A DNA stretch of 64,000 nt, taken from CAWDDG01 sp963801065 (GTDB lineage Bacteria > Actinomycetota > Actinomycetes > Jiangellales > Jiangellaceae). Shown here piece by piece: positions 35,646 to 44,505 of this stretch; within the stretch, counting starts at the first letter, position 1, and each line of letters opens with the position of its first letter. Under the pieces are notes generated by a model. The model searched no databases. It worked only from the letters and a program-made list of their open reading frames with translations, and was not told the DNA's origin. A program made the position numbers and the translations under genes. Where the stretch lies: positions 248,001 to 312,000 of the forward strand of contig CAWDDG010000004.1 of assembly GCA_963801065.1 (NCBI GenBank), given 5' to 3'.

Positions 35646-36233
35646 ATGTCGTTCCAGGCCCACCCCGACACCATCGAGAAGAGGATCGGCCAGACCGCGC
35701 GCAAGGTCGTCGCAGGTTACTTCTTGTCTCTCGATGGAGTGGCTGAGGCCCCCGACCGGTTTATCACCGCTTGGGACGACGAAACGGACGCCAGCGGCGC
35801 CAATCTCATTGCCACCCAGGACGCGGTCATTCTCGGCCGCCGCAGTTACGACGAGTGGGCTGAATTCTGGCCAGGCAGCGAGATCCAGCCTTTCGCCTCC
35901 TTCATCAACGCCGTTCCCAAGTACGTCGCAACGTCGACGCCGCTCGAACGCGAGTGGACCAACTCGCGCGTGATCGACGGCGGGCTGGTCGATTTCGTGC
36001 GGCACCTGAAGGGTCGGCCGGGCGGCGACATCGGCGTCCACGGCAGCATCTCGGTCACTCGGACGCTGCTTGCCGCCGACGTCGTCGACGAGCTCAGGCT
36101 CGTCATCGCGCCGACGATCGCCGGGAGCGGGCAACGACTGTTCGACGGGTTGCCGCCCATACGGCTCGAGACGATCCGCAGCACTGCCTCACCAAGTGGC
36201 CACCTTCTCGTCGACTACCGCGTGGTTCGATAG
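35646..36233 (+). CDS. RibD C-terminal / dihydrofolate-reductase-like protein (second copy)
   Basis: A 195-residue reductase-fold protein: RKVVAGYFLSLDGVAEAPDRF begins the domain, AVILGRRSYDEWAEFWPG and PKYVATSTP follow, then DIGVHGSISVTRTLLAADVVDELRLVIAPTIAGSGQRLF. It is only distantly similar to the 31-kb homologue, so this is not a recent duplication. The ATG at 35646 follows GAAGGAG. Given its position it could be an ECF42 target, as RibD-like proteins often accompany that sigma group (inference). Confidence 0.82.
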   Translation: MSFQAHPDTIEKRIGQTARKVVAGYFLSLDGVAEAPDRFITAWDDETDASGANLIATQDAVILGRRSYDEWAEFWPGSEIQPFASFINAVPKYVATSTPLEREWTNSRVIDGGLVDFVRHLKGRPGGDIGVHGSISVTRTLLAADVVDELRLVIAPTIAGSGQRLFDGLPPIRLETIRSTASPSGHLLVDYRVVR

Positions 36234-36410
36234 ACGCCCTTCGAGCACAGAGGTACCCACCAGCCATAGCACGCTCATCGGGGCAGATGCGTGCGTTCGA
36301 TCAGTCCGCACTGACTTGAGGTGGGCGAGTCCCATGCAGTCGCCGATCGAGCCAGCGGGGCCACGACTTGAACCGGATCCCGTCGACAAGGTCTCCATCT
36401 GACCCAAGAC

Positions 36411-36548
36411 GATGGCACGACGGCGATCGCGTACGACCCATGCAGGCCGATCCACTACGTCGTCCGTGGGCAGGGCTCACCGGCTGGCGGCAGCCAGCTG
36501 ATAGCCGAGGCGATCGCCAAGGTTTCAGCGGCGACCGGGTTGCAGTGA
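36411..36548 (+). pseudogene. Metalloprotease (matrixin-like) N-terminal remnant
   Basis: An open patch reads DGTTAIAYDPCRPIHYVV, then GSPAGGSQLIAEAIAKVSAATGLQ, then a TGA. The Y-D-P-C-R-P-I-H-Y-V motif and the A-x-A-x-V-S-A-A-T-G-L block open the catalytic domain of secreted actinobacterial matrixin-like peptidases. No signal peptide precedes it and no HExxH zinc motif follows. It is a gene scrap inside otherwise empty DNA (36234-36992). Confidence 0.55.
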
Positions 36549-36992
36549 CGGTATCCGTGACCTCAGCCGAGACGACCTGTTTCGCTGCCCGAGAACCTTA
36601 CCGTGGTTGGCGAAGTGAGGTGGTTGCAATTGGCAGCTGACGCCCAGAGGTAATGCGAGCCGGGGTGCCGGCGGGCTTCGCGTCGATCAAGCGCCGTTCG
36701 TGATGAGGTGGACCAGCGCCCTGGCGTGCCCAGGACCAGGGCCGTGGTTCTCCATGAGCCACGTGACAACAGTTCCCGCCTTCATGGTCGGCTAGTCCAA
36801 GCCTGCGCGAGCGTGATGAACTCGCGCGGGGCGTCAGTCCGGTCTTGTCCTCGATGTTGTCGGGTATGCCTGAGACGACATGGCTTCTCATACTCGTGGA
36901 GATGTACGAGTGTGGGTGGGTGCTCGGTGCGTGGGCCGCGTCCGGGAGCAATAGTCATCGGCGCAAGTGCTCCCGAACGGGCCGCCAGGAGG

Positions 36993-37685
36993 CTAGCTGG
37001 TACGCCTGCCGGGGACGGTCAGGCCAGATTCGTACGCTACGACGACGGCTTGCGTACGGTCGCGGAGCCCGAGCTTGCTCAGTATGCGGCTCACGTGGGT
37101 CTTGACGGTCTCGTCGCCTATCGAGAGGCGGGTGGCGATTTCCGGGTTGGACAGCCCGTCGGCGACTAGCCGGAGCACCTCGGTCTCGCGCGGCGTGAGG
37201 ACCTTGAGGTTCGCAGTGGGTCGCCCCCCGTCCGGCCGCAGCCGGGCGAACTCAGTGATGAGCCGGCGGGTGACCGTCGGCGCGAGCAACGCCTCTCCCG
37301 CAGCAATGACTCGTACGGCGTCGAAGAGCCTCTCTGCGCTGACGTCCTTGAGCAGGAAGCCGCTTGCACCAGCCGCCAGAGCGTCGTAGACGTGCTCGTC
37401 GAGGTCGAACGTCGTGAGGATGAGGATGCGCGGCGGCGAGTCGCCGACCTCGGCAAGGATCTGCCGGGTCGCATCGATCCCGTCCATGACAGGCATGCGT
37501 ACGTCCATGACGACAACGTCGGGTCGGTGCTCGATGCACATCCGCACGGCGGCCGCTCCGTCGGCCGCGGCGCCGACAACCTCGAAGTCGGGCTGCGTGC
37601 CCAGCAACGCGGCAAAGGCGGTGCGCACGACATCCTGGTCGTCGACGACCAGGACTCGAATGTGCTGCTCAGCGCGGGCGTTCAC
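36993..37685 (-). CDS. NarL/LuxR-type response regulator
   Basis: A 230-residue regulator. The receiver domain has the acidic pair in VLVVDDQD, the phosphoacceptor Asp61 in VVVMDVRMPVMDG, and Lys in GFLLKDVSAERL. A LuxR helix-turn-helix follows (LTPRETEVLRLVADGLSNPEIATRLSIGDETVKTHVSRILSKLGLRDRTQAV). The GTG start at 37685 overlaps the kinase stop, so the pair is coupled. It is divergent from an ABC exporter, its most likely target, as in Lia/Des-like cell-envelope or antibiotic responses (inference). Confidence 0.93.
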   Translation of the reverse strand: MNARAEQHIRVLVVDDQDVVRTAFAALLGTQPDFEVVGAAADGAAAVRMCIEHRPDVVVMDVRMPVMDGIDATRQILAEVGDSPPRILILTTFDLDEHVYDALAAGASGFLLKDVSAERLFDAVRVIAAGEALLAPTVTRRLITEFARLRPDGGRPTANLKVLTPRETEVLRLVADGLSNPEIATRLSIGDETVKTHVSRILSKLGLRDRTQAVVVAYESGLTVPGRRTS

Positions 37686-38827
37686 CGCTCGGCCTCACTA
37701 ACCGGCAACAGCGCCTCGACGACAAAGCCACCCGAGGGGCCCGGCCCCGTCGACAGCCAGCCGCCCACCATCGCAGCGCGTTCCCGCATCCCGCCCAGCC
37801 CGTGCCCGGGGTTGGCCAACAGCTCGTCCGTCGATGGTGGACCCGGTCCGTTGTCGCGGACGCGGAGATGCAGCGCGTCGTCGCGGAAGTGCAGCTCGAC
37901 GTCGACCCCTGCGCCGGGAGCATGACGGCGGGCGTTGGTCAACGCTTCCTGGACGATCCGGTAGGCCGTCAGCTCGACACCGGGATCGAGGGCGACGACG
38001 CGCCCGTGCACGATCAGCCGCGTGCTCGCGGACGACAGGCCGCGGGCATCGTCGACGAGCTCGTTGAGGTGCTGTAAACCTGGTTGCGGGCGGCGGCTGT
38101 CGATGGGCGCGGCATCCTCGCGGAGCACACCGAGCAGACGGCGCATCTCCGTGAGCGCGGTCCGCGCGGTGTCGCCGATCGCGACAAGTCGCTGCGCCCC
38201 TTGATCGGGCATGCCCGGCGTCGTCAGCCGAGCGGCCTCCGCCTGCAGGGCAATCATCGAGATGTGGTGGGCAACCACGTCATGCAATTCCTGCGCGATG
38301 CGCGCCCGCTCGCCACGAGCCGCGTGTTCGAACAATGTGTCGGCGATCTGCCGCTCCGACAACGCGCGCCGGGCGGCCTCGTCGCGGGTCTGAAGGTAGA
38401 GTCCGGCGCCGACGGCCGCAGTGGTGATGATGAGCAACGAGATCGCGAGCGCTCGACCGCCGGGTCGGTCGTTACCGCCGGGCAGCAGCGCGTACACAAC
38501 AAGCAGCGCAACGAGCACGACTGCGGCCCAACGCACGCCGCGTCGACCGACCAGGAAAGCGCCGACAGCGAGCGCTACGACACCTGCAACCGGCGGCTGG
38601 TAGTCCGCGAACAGAGTGACCATCGTGGTGACGGCGATAATGCCCGCTGCGGCCTCCGGTAGCCCCCGGGCGAAGGCCAGCGGGGTGGTCACCGCAAGCG
38701 CGAGCACCAATGCGAGGGTCGAGCTCGACGGCTGACTGTCGTGGCGGGCGGCCACCTCGAACAGTGCCGTGACAGCGAGGAACACGGCACCGGCGTATGG
38801 CCAGTCCAGTCCCTTCACAGCGGCCAT
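37682..38827 (-). CDS. Membrane sensor histidine kinase (HisKA_3)
   Basis: A 381-residue kinase with about five predicted N-terminal helices (residues 10-145) and very short outside loops, implying intramembrane sensing. The HisKA_3 box is RARIAQELHDVVAHHISMIALQ with phospho-His182. The ATPase domain has IVQEALTNARRHAPG (N box) and GHGLGGMRERA (G box). The start is ATG 38827, the first Met after the 99-bp intergenic gap to the divergent ABC gene. It is coupled to the response regulator downstream. Confidence 0.92.
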   Translation of the reverse strand: MAAVKGLDWPYAGAVFLAVTALFEVAARHDSQPSSSTLALVLALAVTTPLAFARGLPEAAAGIIAVTTMVTLFADYQPPVAGVVALAVGAFLVGRRGVRWAAVVLVALLVVYALLPGGNDRPGGRALAISLLIITTAAVGAGLYLQTRDEAARRALSERQIADTLFEHAARGERARIAQELHDVVAHHISMIALQAEAARLTTPGMPDQGAQRLVAIGDTARTALTEMRRLLGVLREDAAPIDSRRPQPGLQHLNELVDDARGLSSASTRLIVHGRVVALDPGVELTAYRIVQEALTNARRHAPGAGVDVELHFRDDALHLRVRDNGPGPPSTDELLANPGHGLGGMRERAAMVGGWLSTGPGPSGGFVVEALLPVSEAER

Positions 38828-38926
38828 TCTGGTCGAAAGAGCGGATCGCGGCGTCCCCCGGTGAGTGCGCGAAAGTCCCCCCGACGGGTGACGACTCGGC
38901 GGCCGTACGGCTCCTAGCCTCCAGGC

Positions 38927-39853
38927 ATGCAGCCATCCATCGAGGTGCGCGGACTGCGCAAACGCTACAGGTCGACCCTTGCCGTGGACGGGATCTCGTT
39001 CGCGGTCTCCGGTGGCGAGGTCACCGGTTTCGTGGGGCCCAACGGCGCCGGCAAGTCGACGACCATGCGGCTCATCCTTGGTCTGGACTCCCCGGACGAC
39101 GGTGTGGCCCTGGTCAACGGCCAGAGCTATCGCAGCCTGCGGACACCGCTGTTCGAGGTCGGATCGCTCCTCGACGCGGCGGCCATCCACCCGAGCCGAC
39201 GAGCTCGCGACCATCTGCTCTGGATGGCACACAGCAACGGGCTGCCGCCGCAGCGGGTCGACGAGGTGCTAGAGCAGGTGGGGCTCAGCAGCGCTGCAAG
39301 ACGCGCGGCCGGGGGCTTCTCGCTCGGGATGCGGCAACGTCTCGGCATCGCAGCAGCGCTGCTGGGCGACCCGCCGGTGCTCATGTTCGACGAGCCGGTC
39401 AACGGGCTGGACCCCGAAGGCATCGTGTGGATCCGCGGGCTGCTCAAGTCGCTGGCTGCCGAGGGTCGCGCCGTGTTCGTATCGACTCACCTGATGAGCG
39501 AGCTCGAGGGCACGGCCGACCACCTGATCGTCCTCGCGCGCGGCCGCGTGATTGCCGACACCGACGTGACCAGCCTGCTCGCGGCGGCCAACGGCAGCCG
39601 GGTCGACGTGCGGACCTTCCGCCGTACGGACGCCATGACCGCGCTGGCCAATGCCGGCGCGACCGTCGCGGCAGTCGACCACGAGACGCTGAGCGTCGAT
39701 GGCCTCGACGGCGAGCGCATCGCCGGCCTGCTCAGCGAGGCGGGCATCCCGTTCTCCGAGCTGCGCAACCACCGAGCATCCCTCGAAGAGGCCTACATGG
39801 AGCTGACGCGCGATGCTGTGGAGTTCGCGGTGCCTGCGGAGCGGAGCGCCTGA
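38927..39853 (+). CDS. ABC transporter ATP-binding protein (exporter)
   Basis: A 308-residue ATPase. Walker A is GPNGAGKSTT near residue 42, the signature FSLGMRQRLGIAAALLGDP, Walker B VLMFDEPVNGLDPEG, and the H-loop VSTHLMSELE. The C-terminal 85 residues form the domain typical of drug-export ABC-2 ATPases. The start is ATG 38927. The stop overlaps the first permease start by one base. It is divergent from the two-component system. Confidence 0.93.
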   Translation: MQPSIEVRGLRKRYRSTLAVDGISFAVSGGEVTGFVGPNGAGKSTTMRLILGLDSPDDGVALVNGQSYRSLRTPLFEVGSLLDAAAIHPSRRARDHLLWMAHSNGLPPQRVDEVLEQVGLSSAARRAAGGFSLGMRQRLGIAAALLGDPPVLMFDEPVNGLDPEGIVWIRGLLKSLAAEGRAVFVSTHLMSELEGTADHLIVLARGRVIADTDVTSLLAAANGSRVDVRTFRRTDAMTALANAGATVAAVDHETLSVDGLDGERIAGLLSEAGIPFSELRNHRASLEEAYMELTRDAVEFAVPAERSA

Positions 39854-41313
39854 TGGCCACCGTGACGCCCACCCGCCCGGCGGCCCCGACAAAGGCGGTC
39901 GGCTTCGGCCACGTCGTACGCGCCGAGTGGACAAAGCTGCGGTCGGTGTGGCGCTGGGTGGTCGCGCTGCTTGCTGCGCTGGTGGCAAGCGTCCTGTTCA
40001 GCATCGTGGCCGCAAGCGAAAGCAGCACCGACGCCAACGACGGTCCGGTTGACGTCGGTCCGGACGGCACACCGGTGAGGGACGAGTTCCACTTCGTGCA
40101 CCAGCCGTTGACCGGTGACGGGAGCGTCGTCGTACGGGTCGTGAGCGGGCCAGACATCAGCCACGGCTCCGCCGGGGTCATGGTCAAGGAAAGCACCGAG
40201 CCCGGCTCCCCCTACGCCGCCGTGATGCTCGGCGACAGCGGTGTACGGATGACCGCGAACTTCGACACCGAAATCGACGGCAGTGACTCGAGCGCTCCTC
40301 GCTGGCTTCGGCTCACCCGCTCGGGAGAGGAGATCACCGGGTTCGAGTCGCCCGACGGACGCGAGTGGACTGAGGTGGGAACGGTCGAGCTGGCTGGGCT
40401 GCCGGAGACGGCCGAGGCCGGCTTGTTCGTCTCGTCGCGCCCCGAGGTGACCTTCGAGCGGTCGGCCGGAAGCACGTCCGTCCACGAGATGGTGACACAG
40501 AGCACGGCGACGTTCGACAATGTCCAGCTGGACGGCGGATCCGCCACGGATGACTGGCAGGGCGAGGACCTACGGCCAATCGAAGGCGAGCCCGGCGGCG
40601 AGTCGGTCGAATCCGACGGCACCTTCGTCGTCACCGGCTCGGGCGAGATCCGGCTCGACGAAGCGGGCGACGACATCGTGGCGAACAGCCTGCAGGGGGT
40701 GCTGTTCGGGCTGTTGCCGATCATCGCCGTGGGCGTGCTGTTCGTGACCTCCGAATACAAGCGCGGCCTCATCCGTACCAGCTTCGCAGCGGTACCGAGC
40801 AGGGGCCGGGTGCTGGCCGCCAAGGCGCTCGTGCTGGGCGGCGCGTCGTTCGCCGTCGCGCTGACGGCGACCGTGCTGTCGTTCCTGCTCGCCCAGCCGG
40901 TGTTGCGTGACAACGGCTTCGCGCCACCCGCCTACCCGGAGCCGGATCTCTTCGATCCCACGGTCCTGCGGGTCCTCGTCGGGACGGCCGTCTTCGTTGC
41001 GGTCGTCGCCGTGCTGAGCCTGTCCGCCGGCGCAATCCTGCGGCATGGCGCGGCGGCCATCAGCCTGGTGTTCGTCCTCCTCATCATGCCCACGATCGTC
41101 GCGGCTTTCCTTTCGAGCGCTGCTGCGATCAAGGCGCTCATGCTGCTGACTCCCGCCGGTGGCTTTGCCACCCAGCGGGCACAGCCGCCCAGCGAGTTGC
41201 ACGTCGAGCCGGCCTCGCTGATCAGCTGGGTGGCGGGCCTGGGAGTGGCGAGTGCCTACGCCGTTGGCGCGTTCGTGTTGGCGGTGTGGCTGGTCCGGCG
41301 CCGAGACGCATGA
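39853..41313 (+). CDS. ABC-2 permease with a large extracytoplasmic domain
   Basis: A 486-residue permease. Helix 1 (about residues 33-52) is followed not by a short loop but by about 230 polar residues containing a beta-rich block (FHFVHQPLTGDGSVVVRVVSG, SAGVMVKESTEPGSPYAAVML, RWLRLTRSGEEITGFESPDGREW, EAGLFVSSRP). This pattern fits a DUF1349/LamG-type jelly-roll fold. Then come the normal ABC-2 helices with LFVTSEYKRGLIRTSFAAVPSRGRVLAAKA. The domain would lie outside the membrane and could bind the substrate or a cell-wall ligand. It overlaps both neighbours' reading frames by 1-4 bases. Confidence 0.85.
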   Translation: MATVTPTRPAAPTKAVGFGHVVRAEWTKLRSVWRWVVALLAALVASVLFSIVAASESSTDANDGPVDVGPDGTPVRDEFHFVHQPLTGDGSVVVRVVSGPDISHGSAGVMVKESTEPGSPYAAVMLGDSGVRMTANFDTEIDGSDSSAPRWLRLTRSGEEITGFESPDGREWTEVGTVELAGLPETAEAGLFVSSRPEVTFERSAGSTSVHEMVTQSTATFDNVQLDGGSATDDWQGEDLRPIEGEPGGESVESDGTFVVTGSGEIRLDEAGDDIVANSLQGVLFGLLPIIAVGVLFVTSEYKRGLIRTSFAAVPSRGRVLAAKALVLGGASFAVALTATVLSFLLAQPVLRDNGFAPPAYPEPDLFDPTVLRVLVGTAVFVAVVAVLSLSAGAILRHGAAAISLVFVLLIMPTIVAAFLSSAAAIKALMLLTPAGGFATQRAQPPSELHVEPASLISWVAGLGVASAYAVGAFVLAVWLVRRRDA

Positions 41314-42098
41314 ACAGAGTTCTGCGCGCCGAATGGGTCAAGCTGCGGACCTTGCCGAGCAGTGGCTGGTTGCTGCTGGCGGTCGCGACCGCCATCGTGG
41401 CTTTGGGTGCGGCCGTGACCAGCGCGGTCGACGTCTCGCAGTGTCCCTCGCCGACTGAATGCTTCGAGGACACGACCAAGCTCAGCCTGTCGGGCGTATG
41501 GGTCGGGCAGGTGGCCGCGGTGGTGGTCGGCTCACTGGCCATCACCAACGAGTACGGCACCGGCATGATCCACACGACGCTGACGGCGATCCCGCAGCGG
41601 GGCCGACTGCTTGCTGGCAAGGCAGCGATCGTCGTCGGCACCACGCTCCTGGCCGCCACGATCGGGGTCTTGGCATCGCTGTTGGCCGCCCGCAACATCC
41701 TGCCGGGCAACGGGTTCAACGCGGCCAACGGCTATCCCCCGCTGTCACTGGCCGACGAACCCACCCTGCGCGCCGCTGCCGGCACCGTCGCCTACCTCGG
41801 GCTGCTAGCCGTGCTCGCGCTCGGGATCGGCACGATGATCCGTGACTCAGCGGTGGCGATCATCGCGACGCTGGCGCTGTTGTTCGGCGGTCCCCTGGTG
41901 GCGTCCATGATCAGCGACCCGGTCTGGCTGGAACGCCTGGAGAGGTACTCGCCGCTCAGCGCGGGGCTCGCCGTGCAGGCGACACGTGACCTGGAGAACC
42001 AGCCGATCGGCCCCTGGGCCGGGCTTGGTGTGACGGCGGCATACACGGCGGCCGCGTTTGTCGCGGCGCACGTGGTTCTTCGGGTCAGGGACGCCTAG
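41310..42098 (+). CDS. ABC-2 permease, second subunit
   Basis: A 262-residue permease with about six helices. It opens NRVLRAEWVKLRTLPSSGWLLLAVATAIVAL, has ITNEYGTGMIHTTLTAIPQRGRLLAGKA matching the corresponding segment of the first permease, and ends in a membrane helix plus RVRDA. It lacks the large outer domain of its partner. The ATGA overlap at 41310 couples the two. Together with the ATPase they form an asymmetric exporter. Confidence 0.9.
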   Translation: MNRVLRAEWVKLRTLPSSGWLLLAVATAIVALGAAVTSAVDVSQCPSPTECFEDTTKLSLSGVWVGQVAAVVVGSLAITNEYGTGMIHTTLTAIPQRGRLLAGKAAIVVGTTLLAATIGVLASLLAARNILPGNGFNAANGYPPLSLADEPTLRAAAGTVAYLGLLAVLALGIGTMIRDSAVAIIATLALLFGGPLVASMISDPVWLERLERYSPLSAGLAVQATRDLENQPIGPWAGLGVTAAYTAAAFVAAHVVLRVRDA

Positions 42099-42510
42099 CC
42101 CGGCGCTTTCAAGCGTTGGGTTAGCGGAGTGTTGCTCAATTGAAGGTTCACGAAGTCAGACGCATGCACACGATGTCAATTGATGATGGTCAAGATCGCG
42201 CAGACCGACCGCACCATCACCCGATACCCGAATGATCCGGGCTAGACGCATGCCCGGCCCCGACCGGGTTCAACGTGTCCGAGACGAGGCCGCGTCTGGC
42301 CATTGGCGGGACAAGCACGACCGACCGACCTGCACAATTGTCCGAAGATCACCGGTAAGCGATGATGAGCGGACGTCCGCGCAGGCATGTCCGAAAGATT
42401 CCCGGCATATCCCGGATGAGTGGACGTTCCTGTCATCGGCATGAGAGCGCATCCCGAAGGTCGCTCGGTAATGCCGGTTGCGTCCGTTGCCTGACCAGGG
42501 GCGCTGGTCC
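42099..42510. other. Gene-free stretch with two TCAATTGA palindromes
   Basis: No convincing gene. TCAATTGA occurs at 42136 and 42176, 40 bp apart, in AT-richer DNA just after the exporter operon. GACCAG-N5-CTGGTC at 42493-42509 forms a small hairpin after the integrase remnant. The DNA is unlike the flanking genes and may be transferred. Confidence 0.4.
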
Positions 42511-42894
42511 TCAGCCGGTGCTCATGCCGGCGAGGTAAGCGGCGACGGCGTGGGCGGCGTGGCGGTCGAGGTTGGCCTTGGCCATGTCGTAGCGCATGGT
42601 AGTCCGTGGGTCGGCGTGCCGCATGGCGTACTGCATGTCTCGGATGCTGATTCCGGCGACCAACCCGGTGGTGCAGAAGGTGCGGCGCAGTCCATGCGGG
42701 CTGATCGGCCGGGTGATGCCGGCGGCATGAGCCACCCTTGTCAGGGCCCGATTGGCACCGGCGCGGTCCATCCGCCGTCCGGTGCGGGTGCGCAGGATCG
42801 GCCCGCTGGTACGGCCGCCAACGGCTTCCCGCACCGCCCGCAGCACCGGAATGGGCAGCGGGATTTTGGCCGGCTTGGCGCCTTTGCCGATCAC
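42511..42894 (-). pseudogene. Tyrosine recombinase, C-terminal remnant
   Basis: 127 codons of a catalytic domain: ISPHGLRRTFCTTGLVAG holds the H-x-L-R box, YAMRHADPRTTMRYD the second His and the catalytic Tyr. The C-terminus AAHAVAAYLAGMSTG ends normally. Translation opens with IGKGAKPAKIPLP, which is mid-domain in relatives, so the N-terminal two-thirds and the first active-site Arg are missing. The break at 42894 coincides exactly with the start of a different recombinase fragment on the other strand, marking a recombination joint. Confidence 0.8.
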
Positions 42895-43260
42895 ATGAAG
42901 CAGCTCGTATCCGGCCTCGTACCGGAGCTGACCAGCTACATCGCCAGCCGCTCGAACCTGACCACCGCGACCAACCCAGACAGTCGACTACTCTTCCCCG
43001 GCCGCCGCGCCGGCCAGCCGCTTCACCCCAACTCGCTGCGGCTGCGCCTACACACACTCGGGATCCCCAACCTCAGCGGCCGCACCAGCGCAATCCGAGA
43101 GCTCCTCCTCCAAGCCCCCGCACCGGTCGTCGCAGCCATGCTCGGCTACGACCCGACACGCGCCGAGAAGCTCGCCACCGACGCCGGCGCCACCTGGAAA
43201 CGCTACGCAGCCGGCGATCACACCAGAACCGCACCACGAGCACGACTGATCGACTATTGG
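42895..43260 (+). pseudogene. Second recombinase-like C-terminal remnant
   Basis: The fragment reads SRLLFPGRRAGQPLHPNSLRLRLHTLGIPNLSGRTSAIRELLLQAPAPVVAAMLGYDPTRAEKL and GATWKRYAAGDH, matching the C-terminus of actinobacterial integrase-like proteins in which G-R-R-A-G-Q-P-L and A-P-x-P-V-V-A-x-x-L-G-Y are conserved. It starts at the exact point where the minus-strand remnant is cut. The frame stays open to 43416 but the tail after about 43260 looks unrelated. Confidence 0.6.
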
Positions 43261-43439
43261 GCTCGCTCGTCAATCCGTCGGGGTCAGGTCCATGCGGTTG
43301 GGTCGCCGAGGTACAGGCCGCAGGCGGTGTCGAGGGCTCGGGCGCACAGTGGGGCGCCTCGACGCCACGAGATGCCGGTGGTCGGCGAAGCGCTCTCCAT
43401 GATTCTCGGGCTGTAGCAAGCTGCGAGTAACGTCCGACT

Positions 43440-44240
43440 GTGGAGATCATCCGGGCGGACGGGCTCGAGATCGCCTACGAGCGGGTCGGCGAGGGGCCGC
43501 CCCTGGTCTTTGTCCACGGCGCGGCCGAGGACAGCCGCATCTGGCAGCCGCAGCTTGCCGGCCTTGCCGACGAGCTCACGGTCGTCGCATGGGACGAGCC
43601 GGGGGCTGGCCGGTCCTCCGATCTGCCTGAGGGCTTCGGCCTGGCGGACTTTGCGGACTGCCTCGCGGCGCTGATCGAGGCGCTCGAGCTCGGGCCCGCG
43701 CACATCGCTGGCCTCTCCTGGGGCGGCACCGTGGTGCTCGAGCTCTACCGCCGTCATCCCGGGCTCGTCGCGACCCTGATCATGATCGACACCTACGCCG
43801 GCTGGAAGGGCTCCCTGCCCGCAGACCAGGTGCGAGAGCGGGTCGCCGGCGCCCGCCAGATGCTCGCTGCGCCGCCTGAGGACTTCGACCCCACACTTCC
43901 CGGCCTCTTCGCCGGCGACCCGCCGGCGAAGTTCGTCCCGCTGCTTGCCGCCATCGCCGCCGACGTCCGCTCCGCGACCTTCGGGCACCAGCTAACCATC
44001 ATGGCCGAGGCGGACCAGCGCGACCTGCTGCCTCGCATCGCCGTCCCGACGCTGCTGATCTGGGGCGAGCTGGACGCGCGCTCGCCGCTCAGCGTCGCGC
44101 GCCAGTTCGAGGAGGCGATCCCGGACACGGAGCTCGTCGTGATCGAGGGCGCCGGCCACGTCAGCAACCTCGAGCGGCCCGAGCCGGTGAATATGGCCTT
44201 GCGCGACTTCTGCCGCGCCCACCCGCCGCGTTCGGGCTAG
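43440..44240 (+). CDS. Alpha/beta hydrolase
   Basis: A 266-residue hydrolase: GPPLVFVHGAAEDSRIWQPQL (oxyanion), VVAWDEPGAGRSSDLP, the nucleophile elbow GLSWGG (Ser about residue 95), WGELDARSPLSVA with the acid and VIEGAGHVSNLERPEPVN with the catalytic His near residue 240. It resembles epoxide-hydrolase or carboxylesterase-type members. The GTG start at 43440 lies 180 bp after the recombinase scrap and the gene seems intact. The substrate cannot be predicted. Confidence 0.88.
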   Translation: MEIIRADGLEIAYERVGEGPPLVFVHGAAEDSRIWQPQLAGLADELTVVAWDEPGAGRSSDLPEGFGLADFADCLAALIEALELGPAHIAGLSWGGTVVLELYRRHPGLVATLIMIDTYAGWKGSLPADQVRERVAGARQMLAAPPEDFDPTLPGLFAGDPPAKFVPLLAAIAADVRSATFGHQLTIMAEADQRDLLPRIAVPTLLIWGELDARSPLSVARQFEEAIPDTELVVIEGAGHVSNLERPEPVNMALRDFCRAHPPRSG

Positions 44241-44505
44241 CCCGGCCGATTCACAGAACTGGCGACAGTCGAACACGCGACGGCACCGGTCTAGACGTGA
44301 CGTGCACGTGCGGCGGGGGTGCTCTCACGTACAGAGGCGGGTGGCCGCTGGAGCGGCCGACCTTGGTCGGCGCGGGGTGGGAGGGTCAGCGTGGTGGACG
44401 GCAGCACCGCCAGCTGACGCGGATGCCCAAAACTCACTGGCGGACAGATCCGGCGCGCGCGACGATGCCCACGTGGACTCAGGTTCGCACATCAGTGAAC
44501 CAGCG

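Noticed and set aside
36993..42098. Bce-type lantibiotic resistance module
   Set aside because: The permeases are short ABC-2 type, not the 10-helix FtsX-type BceB, and the regulator is LuxR rather than OmpR type; only the general sensor-plus-exporter idea is retained.
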